Assembly (NCBI GenBank): GCA_902774795.1
Contig: CACYKA010000003.1
Span: 62,001-126,000, forward strand
Length of the DNA: 64,000 nucleotides
Source of the DNA: an uncultured Prevotellaceae bacterium
Lineage (GTDB): Bacteria > Bacteroidota > Bacteroidia > Bacteroidales > Bacteroidaceae
Direction: 5' to 3'
In this document: in pieces, positions 1-8,307 of the stretch
How positions within the stretch are numbered: the first letter of the stretch is position 1
How the letters are laid out: each line of letters begins with the position of its first letter
Notes under the pieces: generated by a model
What the model was told of the DNA's origin: nothing
What the model saw: only the letters and a program-made list of their open reading frames with translations
Database searches by the model: none
Made by a program: the position numbers and the translations under genes

Positions 1-1
1 T

Positions 2-88
2 GACTTTGACTATCATGATGTGATAGAACGCCTTAACAATACGCCTATAGAAACGGGCTATTGCGACATGATGAAACCAAGACACTAA
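2..88 (+). CDS. C-terminal end of an unknown protein (partial)
   Basis: An open frame enters from the left edge and stops at TAA 86-88, giving 28 residues that end in CDMMKPRH. It lies 15 bases upstream of the next same-strand start, as in an operon. The fragment is too short to assign to a family, and it could be a chance open frame. Confidence 0.35.
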   Translation, partial: DFDYHDVIERLNNTPIETGYCDMMKPRH

Positions 89-103
89 CACACCTAATAC
101 CCT

Positions 104-727
104 ATGTCAAATATCAGGTTAATACCCGTTGACTTCATCGTCGAGCGTGCCAAGGCTTTCAAGACTGCTGCCGAGGCACTGCCCCTGCGTAACCTGCTGT
201 CTGACTGGTTCGTCTCGCAACATAGTGAGCTTGAGGGCTTTTCTGCGCTGAATGAGATTGACGAACACTTTCCAAAGGCACGTTTTGTGGAGATGTATGG
301 CAATGCGGAGCAGGCACCGGTGTTGTTGCCTGGTTGCGTGCTTGGCAGGTTCCGTACCAATGCGCTGGCATCAAGGACACTGGCTGCCATTATTTGCGAG
401 ATTCACCGCCGTATGACCATTCCGGTAGGCGCAAGCCGCAGGGCAACGCGTATGGAAGATGTGCGACAGGATAACTGGACGTGGCCTCACGTGATGCGTG
501 TTATGATAAAACGAGGCATCATTGCCGAGAATACCAACAAAGCCACCTTTGGGGCTATGATAGAGCAGATACTGGGCGACAAGGTTAGTAAGAACTCTGT
601 GCGCAGGGCCAACTATGGCGACTATTCTATTTTGAAAACCTACGACTACGACCTGAGCGAGGAGGACAAAGAAATCATAAAAGAGATAACAACCATGTTT
701 TTGCCACTTTTCAAGACAGAAAACTGA
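104..727 (+). CDS. Hypothetical protein upstream of the VirE-N/DUF3987 gene
   Basis: This is a 207-residue soluble protein with no signal peptide or membrane segment. I do not recognise the family. The middle is basic (RRMTIPVGASRRATR near residues 103-117) and is followed by a segment with WTWPHVMRVMIKRGII, which could be a DNA-binding helical region (inference). The C-terminus is acidic (YDLSEEDKEIIKE). Its stop codon lies inside the first TGACA repeat, and the next gene on the same strand is a primase/helicase-like protein, so a role with that protein is plausible but unproven. Confidence 0.7.
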   Translation: MSNIRLIPVDFIVERAKAFKTAAEALPLRNLLSDWFVSQHSELEGFSALNEIDEHFPKARFVEMYGNAEQAPVLLPGCVLGRFRTNALASRTLAAIICEIHRRMTIPVGASRRATRMEDVRQDNWTWPHVMRVMIKRGIIAENTNKATFGAMIEQILGDKVSKNSVRRANYGDYSILKTYDYDLSEEDKEIIKEITTMFLPLFKTEN

Positions 728-794
728 CATAGACGTTGACAGGAGAATGACATTTTTTTGACATTCTGACAACCGTTTGACATCCATTTGACAT
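725..794 (+). repeat. Seven phased TGACA(T) direct repeats (iteron-like)
   Basis: TGACA occurs at 725, 737, 748, 759, 767, 778 and 789, all in the same orientation; several copies extend to TTTGACAT. Start-to-start spacings are 12, 11, 11, 8, 11 and 11, close to one helical turn. The array begins at the stop codon of the upstream gene and ends about 50 bases before the -7 element of the DUF3987 gene. This is the layout of operator sites or replication iterons. Which of these it is cannot be decided from sequence. Confidence 0.75.
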
Positions 795-841
795 TTCATT
801 TACAAGGCGCAAAATCTATTCCTAGCGTCTTTTTTTTGTTG

Positions 842-849
842 TAATTTTG
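842..849 (+). promoter_or_regulatory. Bacteroidetes -7 element for the DUF3987 gene
   Basis: TAATTTTG matches the TAnnTTTG consensus. The start codon follows 58 bases later across an AT-rich leader. The -33 part is not clear because the upstream side is a T-run. Confidence 0.55.
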
Positions 850-907
850 CATCACGATTGAAGGAAATCGTACTAACAAAATTATTAACATTTTAATTTA
901 ATTTCAA

Positions 908-3343
908 ATGGAAGTTACTTTGAAGAAAATCGCGCTCAACAGCGCACAGAAGCCCAACCGAGGTCTGGCTTTCGTAAATGACCTCGCAGCCTATGACCGT
1001 CTGACCCACGAGCCTTGGCTTTCAAAGATGGTTGACGACATCCGCAGTGGCAACGATGCCCTGAAGGACGAACTGCCTGTCCGCTGTTCGCACTACTATC
1101 GTTTCAACGACAACCGCCGCCGACAGGCCGACATGGATCCAGAGGCTTTCCTCTTTCAGACCTGTGTTGACATCGACGACGTGGAGGCCGTAGAACCAGC
1201 CATTTCTCGCGCGTACCTTCTCAATAATGAAGAGGGCGGCAAGTGGCAAGGCATGCTGCTCCACATGGAGTATTCGGCCCGTAAGAAGCTGCACATCGAC
1301 ATCCGCATTCCTGTGGGCATGACCATCGAAGAGGCCCAGCAAGCCTATACAGAGGCTCTGGGAGTGGATTATGACAGCAGCTGTACGTCGCCTGAACGCT
1401 TTATCCTTGTTACTGATGCCCGTCAGGAAATCTATCGCTCGGAGCATTGGTATGAGGTGCTGCCAGAAGAGGAATTGAAGGCTCGTCGCGAGGCTTACCT
1501 GAAGCGTGGCCTCACCATCGACGGACGCAAGACTGAGCGCAAAATTGCGCCGACATCGGTGGCCCAATCAAATTCTCGATCCGGCTCCTTGTGTCAATCG
1601 AATTCTCGATGCACATCGGTGGAACCTCGTCAGGCGGAACTCTTTCCTGTCAGCGAAGTGGAGGCTGATGCCTGCTGCCTGCGTATCTTTGACCTTTGCA
1701 TGGAAGAGGCTGGACTTACGGAGCGTTCCTTGCAGATAGAGGGTGTTCGCCACAACTCGCTGCGTAGCATCCTTTCTGTAGGTGCCTGCCAGCTGATGCC
1801 AAAAGAACAGATGGTGGCTGTGGTAAAGACTCGTATGCCTGAATATGCTGAGGAAAAAGACTGTCAGCAGCTCATCAGCGACTTCTACGCCAACTACACT
1901 GAGATGAACCGCCCTTTGACTCGCCGTCAGCGTGAAATTCATGCAGAAGCCTTTGGAGAACAGACTGATAGCGATGAGCCGGAAGAGATAGAAGAGGATA
2001 TGGCAGAACAGCCAAAGAAGAAGCGCCGTCTGAATGTGAAGGCACTGCCCTCAGGACTGCGTGAACCTCTCATGGTGGCTCCTAAGGAGATGAGGATGAA
2101 TGTGCTCTCGGCCATGATGCCCATTGCTGCTGCCTATGCTGACCAGGTAACTGTCCGCTATGCTGACAACAAACTGCAGCATCTGGGGCTGATGTGCCTC
2201 GTTGTCGGACGTCAGGCAGGAGGTAAGTCGTGTGTCAAGGAAGCCGTAGAACTGTGGATGCGCCCCTTGCAGGAGCAGTCACGTGAGGCTCGTGAGCAGG
2301 AAGATGCCATAAAGATGCAGAACAAGCTTCGCAAAGCCAACGAAAGGGCTGTGGAGATGCCTGTACTGGTCATTCGTAAGGTGCCTATCACCACTTCATG
2401 CTCCACTCTGCTCAAGCGTCTGAAGAATGCTCAGGGCCATACACTCTACAGCTTCGGAGAGGAGCTTGATACTCTGCTCAAGACCAATGGTGCAGGCTCA
2501 TGGTCAGCCAAATACGATGTCTATCGTTATTCCTTTGACAGAGGAGAGTGGGGACAGGATTACAACAGCGACCAGGCAGAGAGCGGTGAGGTTAATGTTG
2601 CCTATAACTGGACTATTCTTGGCACCTACGGAGCCTTCAACCGCTGCTTCAGTGGTGATAATGTGGAGAATGGACTTGGCGGACGTGTACTGATGTCGGA
2701 GATGCCCGATATGCGTTTCGCGAAGATTCCGAAGTATCAGCCAATGACACCAGAACAGGAGGAGGCTGTGCTGAAGGCAACAGAGTTGCTCCAGTCAAAG
2801 AATGGATATGTTGACACTCCCTTGCTGCGCAAGCACATTGACAAGTGGCTGGAGGAAAGACGTCTGGAGGCCCTGAAGAATGCCGATGAGGCGATGGATG
2901 AGCTTCGTAAGCGTTCGGCTGTCATAGCTTTCCGTTGCGCCGTAGTATTCCATCTGCTAAGTGGCTGTGAGCGTGAGTCGAGGGCTTGCATAGACTTTAT
3001 GCTGATGATGGCTGACTATGTGCTTGAGAATCAGATGCATCTGCTCTGCCAGAAGATGGAGACCCAGCAGGCGAAAAATGCGCCGACACTGGTCAGAAGA
3101 CTCCAGAATAAGACTGTCTATGACAAGCTGCCAGAGGTTTTCACACTCAAAGACGTGAAGAATGCCAAGGGATTGGGGCTTGAGGAGTCATCTTATCGCA
3201 GCATAATCTGCAAATGGAAAGCCAGCGGATTCATCAAGGAACAAGAGGCGGCCTCTGCTTCGGCAGGCAGGAAGACACACTATGTAAAGCTGTCGGACGA
3301 ACAGAAAAACGTTGCCGCGTTGCCCGTTGCCACCGTTGCGTAA
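908..3343 (+). CDS. VirE N-terminal / DUF3987 P-loop protein (primase-helicase-like)
   Basis: The protein has 811 residues. Residues ~20-190 match the BT4734-like/VirE_N domain; CVDIDDVEAVE, ARKKLHIDIRIP and SPERFILVTDA resemble the DxD, His and third motifs of PrimPol-type folds (inference). After a helical region and a basic linker (PKKKRR, ~residue 370) comes a DUF3987 ATPase domain with a Walker A motif GRQAGGKS near residue 435. The C-terminus (from ~750) looks like a winged helix. Such proteins are common in Bacteroidetes mobile or replication-type modules. An in-frame 60-bp repeat-containing insertion sits in the linker at ~215-238. The start is supported by the promoter and AT-rich leader upstream. 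Confidence 0.85.
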   Translation: MEVTLKKIALNSAQKPNRGLAFVNDLAAYDRLTHEPWLSKMVDDIRSGNDALKDELPVRCSHYYRFNDNRRRQADMDPEAFLFQTCVDIDDVEAVEPAISRAYLLNNEEGGKWQGMLLHMEYSARKKLHIDIRIPVGMTIEEAQQAYTEALGVDYDSSCTSPERFILVTDARQEIYRSEHWYEVLPEEELKARREAYLKRGLTIDGRKTERKIAPTSVAQSNSRSGSLCQSNSRCTSVEPRQAELFPVSEVEADACCLRIFDLCMEEAGLTERSLQIEGVRHNSLRSILSVGACQLMPKEQMVAVVKTRMPEYAEEKDCQQLISDFYANYTEMNRPLTRRQREIHAEAFGEQTDSDEPEEIEEDMAEQPKKKRRLNVKALPSGLREPLMVAPKEMRMNVLSAMMPIAAAYADQVTVRYADNKLQHLGLMCLVVGRQAGGKSCVKEAVELWMRPLQEQSREAREQEDAIKMQNKLRKANERAVEMPVLVIRKVPITTSCSTLLKRLKNAQGHTLYSFGEELDTLLKTNGAGSWSAKYDVYRYSFDRGEWGQDYNSDQAESGEVNVAYNWTILGTYGAFNRCFSGDNVENGLGGRVLMSEMPDMRFAKIPKYQPMTPEQEEAVLKATELLQSKNGYVDTPLLRKHIDKWLEERRLEALKNADEAMDELRKRSAVIAFRCAVVFHLLSGCERESRACIDFMLMMADYVLENQMHLLCQKMETQQAKNAPTLVRRLQNKTVYDKLPEVFTLKDVKNAKGLGLEESSYRSIICKWKASGFIKEQEAASASAGRKTHYVKLSDEQKNVAALPVATVA
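1553..1622 (+). repeat. In-frame nested repeat inside the DUF3987 gene
   Basis: ACATCGGTGG occurs at 1553-1562 and again at 1613-1622, exactly 60 bases apart. Between them lie two copies of CAATCRAATTCTCGAT (1565-1580 and 1595-1610), 30 bases apart. The second contains the interrupted palindrome ATCGA-ATTC-TCGAT. The segment encodes two QSNSR units and keeps the frame. It looks like a small in-frame insertion or slippage duplication. Confidence 0.7.
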
Positions 3344-3373
3344 GGTGTATAGAAGATACATGAAATCACATTA

Positions 3374-3399
3374 CCCCTGCGAGGTTTCCCTCGTGGGGG
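3374..3399 (+). terminator. Possible hairpin after the DUF3987 gene
   Basis: CCCC-TG-CGAGG pairs with CCTCG-TG-GGGG around a four-base loop, leaving a 2x2 internal mismatch. It lies about 30 bases past the stop codon. There is no strong T-tract, so termination is only possible, not clear. Confidence 0.4.
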
Positions 3400-3450
3400 C
3401 AGTTTGCGTTGTTTTCTTTGCCAAAATTTGGTTGTTTCGATTTTTAATTG

Positions 3451-3458
3451 TACCTTTG
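3451..3458 (+). promoter_or_regulatory. -7 element for the SlyD-like gene, abutting its start codon
   Basis: TACCTTTG is followed by only five bases (CAGCC) before ATG. If transcription starts at the usual distance from TAnnTTTG, the mRNA begins at or next to the start codon. Confidence 0.65.
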
Positions 3459-3463
3459 CAGCC

Positions 3464-4057
3464 ATGAATAAATATTTTGTAGTTAATTATAAGCTTTACT
3501 CTGTTAAGAACGGAGAGCGTAAGTTGGAAGAAGAGACCACTGAGGAAGAACCTTTTGTGTTGATTTCTGGTTTTGGTACAACGATACCTGGATTTGAGAA
3601 AAATATAGAAAACCTTTCGACGGGTGATACATTTGATTTCACCATACCTGCTGAGGGAGCATACGGAAGATATGTTCCTGAGCATGTGGTGAAGCTGCCT
3701 CGTCCAGAGGATGAGAGTCAGTTTGATTTGAGGATAGGTGCCATCATACCTCTGCAGAATGAGGACGGCAACCGCTTCCTTGCACGCATAATAGGCTTTG
3801 AGGGCGACCAGGTAAAGTTGGACCTGAATCATCCCCTTGCAGGATGCGACCTGAATTTTCAAGGCTATGTGAAGGAATGTCGTGAGGCTACGAACGAGGA
3901 GATAACACAGATGATAAACAGCCTGTCAGGCAGTGGCTGCGGCGGATGCGGCGGTGGTGGCTGCAAAGGCGGCGGCTGCAAGGATGGCAGCTGTAATGGC
4001 GGCGACTGCAATGGTGGTGATTGCAAAGGCGGCGGTTGCGGAGACTGTAAGCATTAA
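3464..4057 (+). CDS. slyD: SlyD-like FKBP-type peptidyl-prolyl isomerase with Cys-rich tail
   Basis: The protein has 197 residues. Residues ~1-150 show the SlyD arrangement: an FKBP half (GFGTTIPGFEKNIENL), an inserted flap region with GAYGRYVPEHVV, then LDLNHPLAGCDLNF, which matches the SlyD signature NHPLAGxxLxF. It should act as a cytosolic prolyl isomerase and metal-binding chaperone. The last ~45 residues are Gly/Cys-rich with nine Cys in GGGCK/GGDC-type units, where E. coli SlyD has a His-rich tail. I chose ATG 3464 because the promoter element sits just upstream; an upstream in-frame start would place the promoter inside the gene. The stop codon is part of a heptamer array. Confidence 0.88.
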   Translation: MNKYFVVNYKLYSVKNGERKLEEETTEEEPFVLISGFGTTIPGFEKNIENLSTGDTFDFTIPAEGAYGRYVPEHVVKLPRPEDESQFDLRIGAIIPLQNEDGNRFLARIIGFEGDQVKLDLNHPLAGCDLNFQGYVKECREATNEEITQMINSLSGSGCGGCGGGGCKGGGCKDGSCNGGDCNGGDCKGGGCGDCKH

Positions 4058-4106
4058 GCATTAAGATTTAAGCATTAAGCATTAAGATTTAAGCATTAAG
4101 CATTAA
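4051..4106 (+). repeat. Heptamer tandem array between slyD and aroC
   Basis: Eight perfect 7-bp units fill the gap: GCATTAA twice, GATTTAA once, that set again, then GCATTAA twice. The first unit holds the slyD stop codon (TAA 4055-4057). The array ends five bases before the aroC ATG. Each unit carries TAA, so stops occur in all three frames. Confidence 0.9.
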
Positions 4107-4111
4107 GCTTT

Positions 4112-5116
4112 ATGAATACATTCGGAAACATATTCAGACTGACCAGCTTTGGAGAAAGTCACGGACCTGCCATTGGCGGCGTTATTGACGGTATGCCTGC
4201 CGGCATAGAGGTTGATATGGACTTTATCCAGAGCGAGCTTGCACGCAGGCGTCCAGGGCAGTCGGACCTTACCACAGCCAGAAAAGAGCCCGATGAGGTG
4301 GAGATACTGAGTGGTGTCTTTGAGAATAAGACAACAGGAACGCCCATAGGCTTCATCGTGCGCAACACAAATCAGCATTCGCAGGACTATGAAGACCTGC
4401 GGAATGTATTCAGACCTTCGCATGCCGACTATACATACCACATGAAGTATGGTATCCGCGATCATCGTGGTGGCGGCAGAAGCAGCGCGCGCATAACAAT
4501 ATCTCGTGTAGTGGCTGGCGCCTTTGCCAAACTGGCCCTGAAACAGATAGGCGTTGATATCACAGCACGCATAACTCAGGTCGGCGATATAGTAGGGGAG
4601 AGCCTTACGCCCGAAATGGAAAATCTGATACGTGAGGTGAAGGCCCAGGGTGATACCATCGGTGGTGTCATAACATGTAATATAAAAGGATGCCCAGTAG
4701 GAATAGGCGAACCAGAATTCGGCAAGCTTCATCAGCAGCTTGGTGCGGCTATGCTGTCGATAAATGCTGCCCACGGCTTTGACTACGGAGCAGGTTTTGG
4801 GGGATTGCACCAAAAGGGCAGTGAGCAGAACGACATAATGACACCTGACGGATTCAAATCGAACAATTCAGGAGGAATACAGGGTGGTATCAGTAATGGG
4901 GAGGATATCTACTTCCGCGTAGCATTCAAGCCAATAGCCACCCAACTGCGCGAGCAGGAAACAATTGATGCGGATGGCAAATCAACAGTATTGAAGGTGA
5001 AAGGCCGCCACGACCCATGCGTATTGCCACGTGCCGTACCTATTGTAGAAGCTATGGCAGCAATTACAGTACTGGATAATTATCTGATAAGCAAAACGAC
5101 AAGGCTTAATGCATAA
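4112..5116 (+). CDS. aroC: Chorismate synthase
   Basis: AroC converts 5-enolpyruvylshikimate-3-phosphate to chorismate with reduced FMN, the last common step of aromatic amino acid synthesis. The N-terminus ([20 protein letters not shown]) holds the first family signature. The central RGGGRSSAR region and the late [18 protein letters not shown] block are also typical. At 334 residues it is slightly short for the family, and the C-terminus ends soon after the last conserved helix. It follows slyD by an array only, so the two may be co-transcribed. Its stop TAA lies in the first unit of the next repeat array. Confidence 0.96.
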   Translation: MNTFGNIFRLTSFGESHGPAIGGVIDGMPAGIEVDMDFIQSELARRRPGQSDLTTARKEPDEVEILSGVFENKTTGTPIGFIVRNTNQHSQDYEDLRNVFRPSHADYTYHMKYGIRDHRGGGRSSARITISRVVAGAFAKLALKQIGVDITARITQVGDIVGESLTPEMENLIREVKAQGDTIGGVITCNIKGCPVGIGEPEFGKLHQQLGAAMLSINAAHGFDYGAGFGGLHQKGSEQNDIMTPDGFKSNNSGGIQGGISNGEDIYFRVAFKPIATQLREQETIDADGKSTVLKVKGRHDPCVLPRAVPIVEAMAAITVLDNYLISKTTRLNA

Positions 5117-5208
5117 TGCACAATTCATAATGCATAATTGTTCAAGGGTTCAAGAGTTCAAGAGCTCAAGGGACATAATTATGAATTATGCATTATGAAT
5201 TATGAATT
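5111..5208. repeat. Converging heptamer arrays between aroC and the thioesterase gene
   Basis: The left block has GCATAAT-type 7-mers (5111-5138) and contains the aroC stop. The middle has four 8-mers of TTCAAGGG/TTCAAGAG type (5141-5172). The right block has ATGAATT/ATGCATT 7-mers (5181-5208) that run into the stop of the minus-strand gene. Read from the minus strand, the right block gives AATTCAT and AATGCAT units, so the two ends are inverted copies and could pair as a long hairpin serving both convergent genes. Confidence 0.8.
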
Positions 5209-5620
5209 AAATTACCCCATTTTTCTTTTTCCACTCTAAATAGAAATCAGGCTCTTCAAGCAGCTGTTCCCCATTAGGGTCGATGAACAATTGTGTGGTG
5301 GAACCAGTACAGCATAGTACTCCATCCTGTTCCCTGTAGATTTCGTATTTATAATCCAGGCGTGCACCTGGCTTGTAAACATAGGTGGTGTGTATGACGG
5401 CAATGTCGTTCATACTAAGAGGTGCAAGGCATTTTACCTGAATGGAATATATTGGTGCGGTAATGCCTGTCTTCATCATTATATCATAGTCGCACCCTGG
5501 GAATTCCTTTCCGAAGGCCTCGCGTCCGTCTTCAAAGTATTTGACATAATTCCCATGCCAGACCCTGAACATTGGGTCTAACTCAGAAAACTTGACAGGT
5601 ATGCGGGTTATGTTTTTCAC
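5207..5620 (-). CDS. Hotdog-fold acyl-CoA thioesterase (4HBT/YbgC-like)
   Basis: The protein has 137 residues with the 4HBT hotdog fold. The N-terminal segment SELDPMFRVWHGNYVKYFED corresponds to the family motif in which an Asp and an N/H-x-x-Y signature lie near the thioester. It should hydrolyse acyl-CoA or acyl-ACP thioesters; the substrate is unknown. The start codon is GTG and overlaps the upstream stop as GTGA, which implies translational coupling to the LolA-like gene. The last codons and stop are made by the repeat array. Confidence 0.85.
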   Translation of the reverse strand: MKNITRIPVKFSELDPMFRVWHGNYVKYFEDGREAFGKEFPGCDYDIMMKTGITAPIYSIQVKCLAPLSMNDIAVIHTTYVYKPGARLDYKYEIYREQDGVLCCTGSTTQLFIDPNGEQLLEEPDFYLEWKKKNGVI

Positions 5621-6153
5621 TTGAAGACCTTGTCGTCGATAGTTACCCCCGTCTTGTAATTGGAGAATTGATACTCCGTATAGTTGCCATTCTGCTGGTT
5701 GAGACGTATAGACTTCAGCTCTTTACCAGTAACGGTAAGTACAAAGGAGGTGAACATCAGCTTCTTGTTGCCTGCATTGGGAGTGATGGTGTATGTTGTG
5801 GTATTGCCGCTCTTGCTGATTTTCGTATCAGAATACTTGGAAACATCAGTATTGCCATCCAGCAGCAAATTCTCAAGCACATCATGGAAGGTTCTGTACT
5901 GCATATCCTTGTTGGCATCAGTCTTTGCTTTCAGCGGACCTTTCTTCATGGTGAAGGCAGTACCGTTCATAATCAGTGCATCCTTACCGTTTATAATTGC
6001 AACCTTAGAGGCTTTTTTAGCATACAGGGTGCCGTTAACAGATGATGTTTTCTTTGCCTTGTGAACAACCTTTACTGCTGTTGCTGTAGTCTGGGCAAAA
6101 GAGAATGTCGATGAAACGGCGAAAATATATAGAATAAAAAATAATTTTTTCAT
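5617..6153 (-). CDS. Exported LolA-like protein
   Basis: The protein has 178 residues. A signal peptide (KKLFFILYIFAVSSTFSFAQ) is cleaved after the Ala-Gln context common in Bacteroidetes. The mature part has the look of the outer-membrane lipoprotein carrier fold: an early beta segment with GKDALIMNGTAFTMKKG and a C-terminal IRLNQQNGNYTEYQFSNY strand pair. It may therefore act in the periplasm on lipoproteins or acyl chains. The fold assignment rests on pattern similarity only. It is translationally coupled to the thioesterase, which would suit handling of acyl groups. Confidence 0.7.
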   Translation of the reverse strand: MKKLFFILYIFAVSSTFSFAQTTATAVKVVHKAKKTSSVNGTLYAKKASKVAIINGKDALIMNGTAFTMKKGPLKAKTDANKDMQYRTFHDVLENLLLDGNTDVSKYSDTKISKSGNTTTYTITPNAGNKKLMFTSFVLTVTGKELKSIRLNQQNGNYTEYQFSNYKTGVTIDDKVFK

Positions 6154-6178
6154 AATAAGTGATGTGTTACTTCACAGA

Positions 6179-7714
6179 TTACTTTGCGTAAGAAACAGAG
6201 CGTGTCTCGCGGATAACGGTAATCTTAACCTGTCCTGGATATGTCATCTCATTCTGAATCCTTGTTGCGATGTCATTTGAAAGAGTCTCGATTTCTGCAT
6301 CGGTAATCTTGTCAGCGCCAACGATGACACGCAGTTCGCGTCCTGCCTGGATAGCGTAAGTCTTCTGAACGCCAGGATAAGACATCGCGATAGCCTCAAG
6401 GTCGTTGAGACGCTTGATATATGCTTCAACAATCTCACGACGTGCACCAGGTCTTGCACCACTGATGGCATCACAAATCTGTACGATAGGAGCAATAAGG
6501 CTCTCCATCTCCATCTCGTCGTGGTGGGCACCGATGGCATTACAAATTTCTGGCTTCTCCTTATATTGTGCTGCAATTTTGGCACCATACAGAGCGTGTG
6601 GCATTTCGAGATCCTCATCAGGCACCTTGCCGATATCGTGTAACAGTCCGGCACGCTTAGCCTTCTTCGCATTAAGACCTAATTCGGCAGCCATAACAGC
6701 GCAGAGGTTTGCTGTCTCGCGTGCATGCTGCAACAGGTTCTGACCATAAGAAGAACGATATTTCATCTTTCCGATGATACGTACCAGTTCTGGGTGCAGG
6801 CCATGTATGCCAAGGTCTATGGCAGTACGCTTACCAGTTTCGATAACTTCCTGCTCAAGCTGCTTTTTTACCTTTGCAACAACTTCCTCAATACGTGCCG
6901 GATGGATACGTCCGTCAGCAACAAGCTGGTGAAGAGAAAGGCGGCAAGTCTCACGACGTATAGGGTCGAAGGCAGAGATAACGATAGCCTCAGGAGTGTC
7001 ATCCACGACGATTTCAACGCCGCAAGCTGCCTCAAGAGCGCGGATGTTACGTCCCTCACGACCAATGATGCGGCCCTTTACGTCATCATTCTCAATATGG
7101 AATACAGAAACAGAGTTTTCAACGGCAGCCTCTGTAGCAACTCTCTGAATTGTCTTGATGACAATCTTGCGGGCTTCATTATTGGCATTAATCTTTGCCT
7201 CATCCATTATCTCGTTGATGTATGACTGGGCGTTTGTGCGAGCCTCGTCCTTCATGCTCTCAATAAGATGGTTCTTTGCCTCTTCGGCAGAAAGACCTGA
7301 AAGCTGCTCCAGTTTTTCACGCTCTTTATGAATCATGGATTCCAGTTCCTGCTCCTTTACGGTCAAAGCATTACGCTGGGTGTCGAGACGGCTCTGCAGC
7401 TGAGAGAGTTCCTGCTTGTGCTTGTTAGCTTCTTCCTGGCGCTGGTTGAGAGTCATTTCGCGCTGTTTAAGCTGATTCTCTGCCTGCTGCATCTTTTGGT
7501 TGCGATGCTGTATCTCCTGCTCCAGCTCTGCTTTCTTGTTGATGAATTTCTCTTTAACCTCTAAGAGTTTCTTTTCCTTAAGAACTTCGGATGCTTTTTC
7601 TGCATTTGCAAGCATCTCGTTGTATTTGAACTTGATAACATATCTGAAAATCAAGTATCCGCATAGACCGCCGATAATCAGCGCTGCGATAAGTGCAAGT
7701 ATTTGAACTATCAT
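6179..7714 (-). CDS. rny: Ribonuclease Y
   Basis: RNase Y is a membrane-anchored endoribonuclease that starts mRNA decay. The 511-residue protein shows the full order of domains: an N-terminal membrane helix ([19 protein letters not shown]), a long Glu/Gln/Lys coiled coil (~30-190), a KH domain with [15 protein letters not shown] (~215), and an HD domain with LLHDIGK (~355) and [12 protein letters not shown]. Length and motifs are normal. It lies 36 bases downstream of zapA on the same strand and is probably the distal core gene of that operon. Confidence 0.97.
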   Translation of the reverse strand: MIVQILALIAALIIGGLCGYLIFRYVIKFKYNEMLANAEKASEVLKEKKLLEVKEKFINKKAELEQEIQHRNQKMQQAENQLKQREMTLNQRQEEANKHKQELSQLQSRLDTQRNALTVKEQELESMIHKEREKLEQLSGLSAEEAKNHLIESMKDEARTNAQSYINEIMDEAKINANNEARKIVIKTIQRVATEAAVENSVSVFHIENDDVKGRIIGREGRNIRALEAACGVEIVVDDTPEAIVISAFDPIRRETCRLSLHQLVADGRIHPARIEEVVAKVKKQLEQEVIETGKRTAIDLGIHGLHPELVRIIGKMKYRSSYGQNLLQHARETANLCAVMAAELGLNAKKAKRAGLLHDIGKVPDEDLEMPHALYGAKIAAQYKEKPEICNAIGAHHDEMEMESLIAPIVQICDAISGARPGARREIVEAYIKRLNDLEAIAMSYPGVQKTYAIQAGRELRVIVGADKITDAEIETLSNDIATRIQNEMTYPGQVKITVIRETRSVSYAK

Positions 7715-7750
7715 TTTATTTGCAAATTAATTAATTTTCGTATTTATTGT

Positions 7751-8032
7751 TTATTTTAAATTCTCATCTATTTCCTTGCTAAGTTCATCCAATATATCTG
7801 TTATAGGTTTTACATCGTTCTTCTTAGATTCATTGATGCACTTCAGCGCGATGTCAATCATGGCATAGAAATATATTTCCTTATTGCTTTTGACTCCTTG
7901 GTAGTGGCTGAAATACGTATTAAGTCTTTCGTTTATAAGAATACCTGCTTCACGATATGTTGGCTCCTCTTCTGGAGGAACCATAATGGATATTGTTGTG
8001 TCGTGTATGTTTATCGTTATATGTTGTTTCAC
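7751..8032 (-). CDS. zapA: Cell division protein ZapA
   Basis: The 93-residue protein has the ZapA layout: a short beta-rich head with ISIMVPPEEEPTYREAGILI followed by a helical tail. ZapA binds FtsZ and promotes bundling at the division ring. The start is GTG, overlapping the upstream stop by four bases (GTGA), so translation is coupled to the coiled-coil gene before it. Confidence 0.88.
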   Translation of the reverse strand: MKQHITINIHDTTISIMVPPEEEPTYREAGILINERLNTYFSHYQGVKSNKEIYFYAMIDIALKCINESKKNDVKPITDILDELSKEIDENLK

Positions 8033-8307
8033 TTCTCACTCAGTATTGTGATACATTTGTCGATAGTGCGAATCATATTATTTATGCGGCGCTTAGAGGT
8101 CTCGATGTCTTTGTCTGAGATATTGAGCATTTTTCCTATCATGAGAGAGTTGTACTCAACCTGAAGGGCATTAAGCGCTTGGGATTTTTGCTCGTTTTCT
8201 TCTTTCAGTTTTTGAATGGTAGCTTCAAGATTTGCCTTCTCCTGCTTCAATTTCTGCAATTGAAGTATCAGTTGGCGCACCTTAGAGGCAAAAATCTTGA
8301 TATTCAT
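8029..8307 (-). CDS. Small coiled-coil protein, ZapB-like by context
   Basis: The 92-residue protein is almost entirely helical, with a Leu/Lys/Glu heptad coiled coil over residues ~10-60 (LQKLKQEKANLEATIQKL). I see no catalytic motif. The coupling to zapA and the coiled coil suggest a divisome partner comparable to ZapB, but that is inference from context. Its ATG follows directly on the TAA of the upstream gene. Confidence 0.7.
   Translation of the reverse strand: MNIKIFASKVRQLILQLQKLKQEKANLEATIQKLKEENEQKSQALNALQVEYNSLMIGKMLNISDKDIETSKRRINNMIRTIDKCITILSEK

Noticed and set aside
725..794. TGACA array as an inverted-repeat transposon end
   Set aside because: All seven copies are in the same orientation and there is no matching end elsewhere in the window.
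5617..6153. Flexirubin/aryl polyene cluster suggested by a thioesterase and LolA-like pair
   Set aside because: No ketosynthase, acyl carrier protein or other polyene genes are present next to them.
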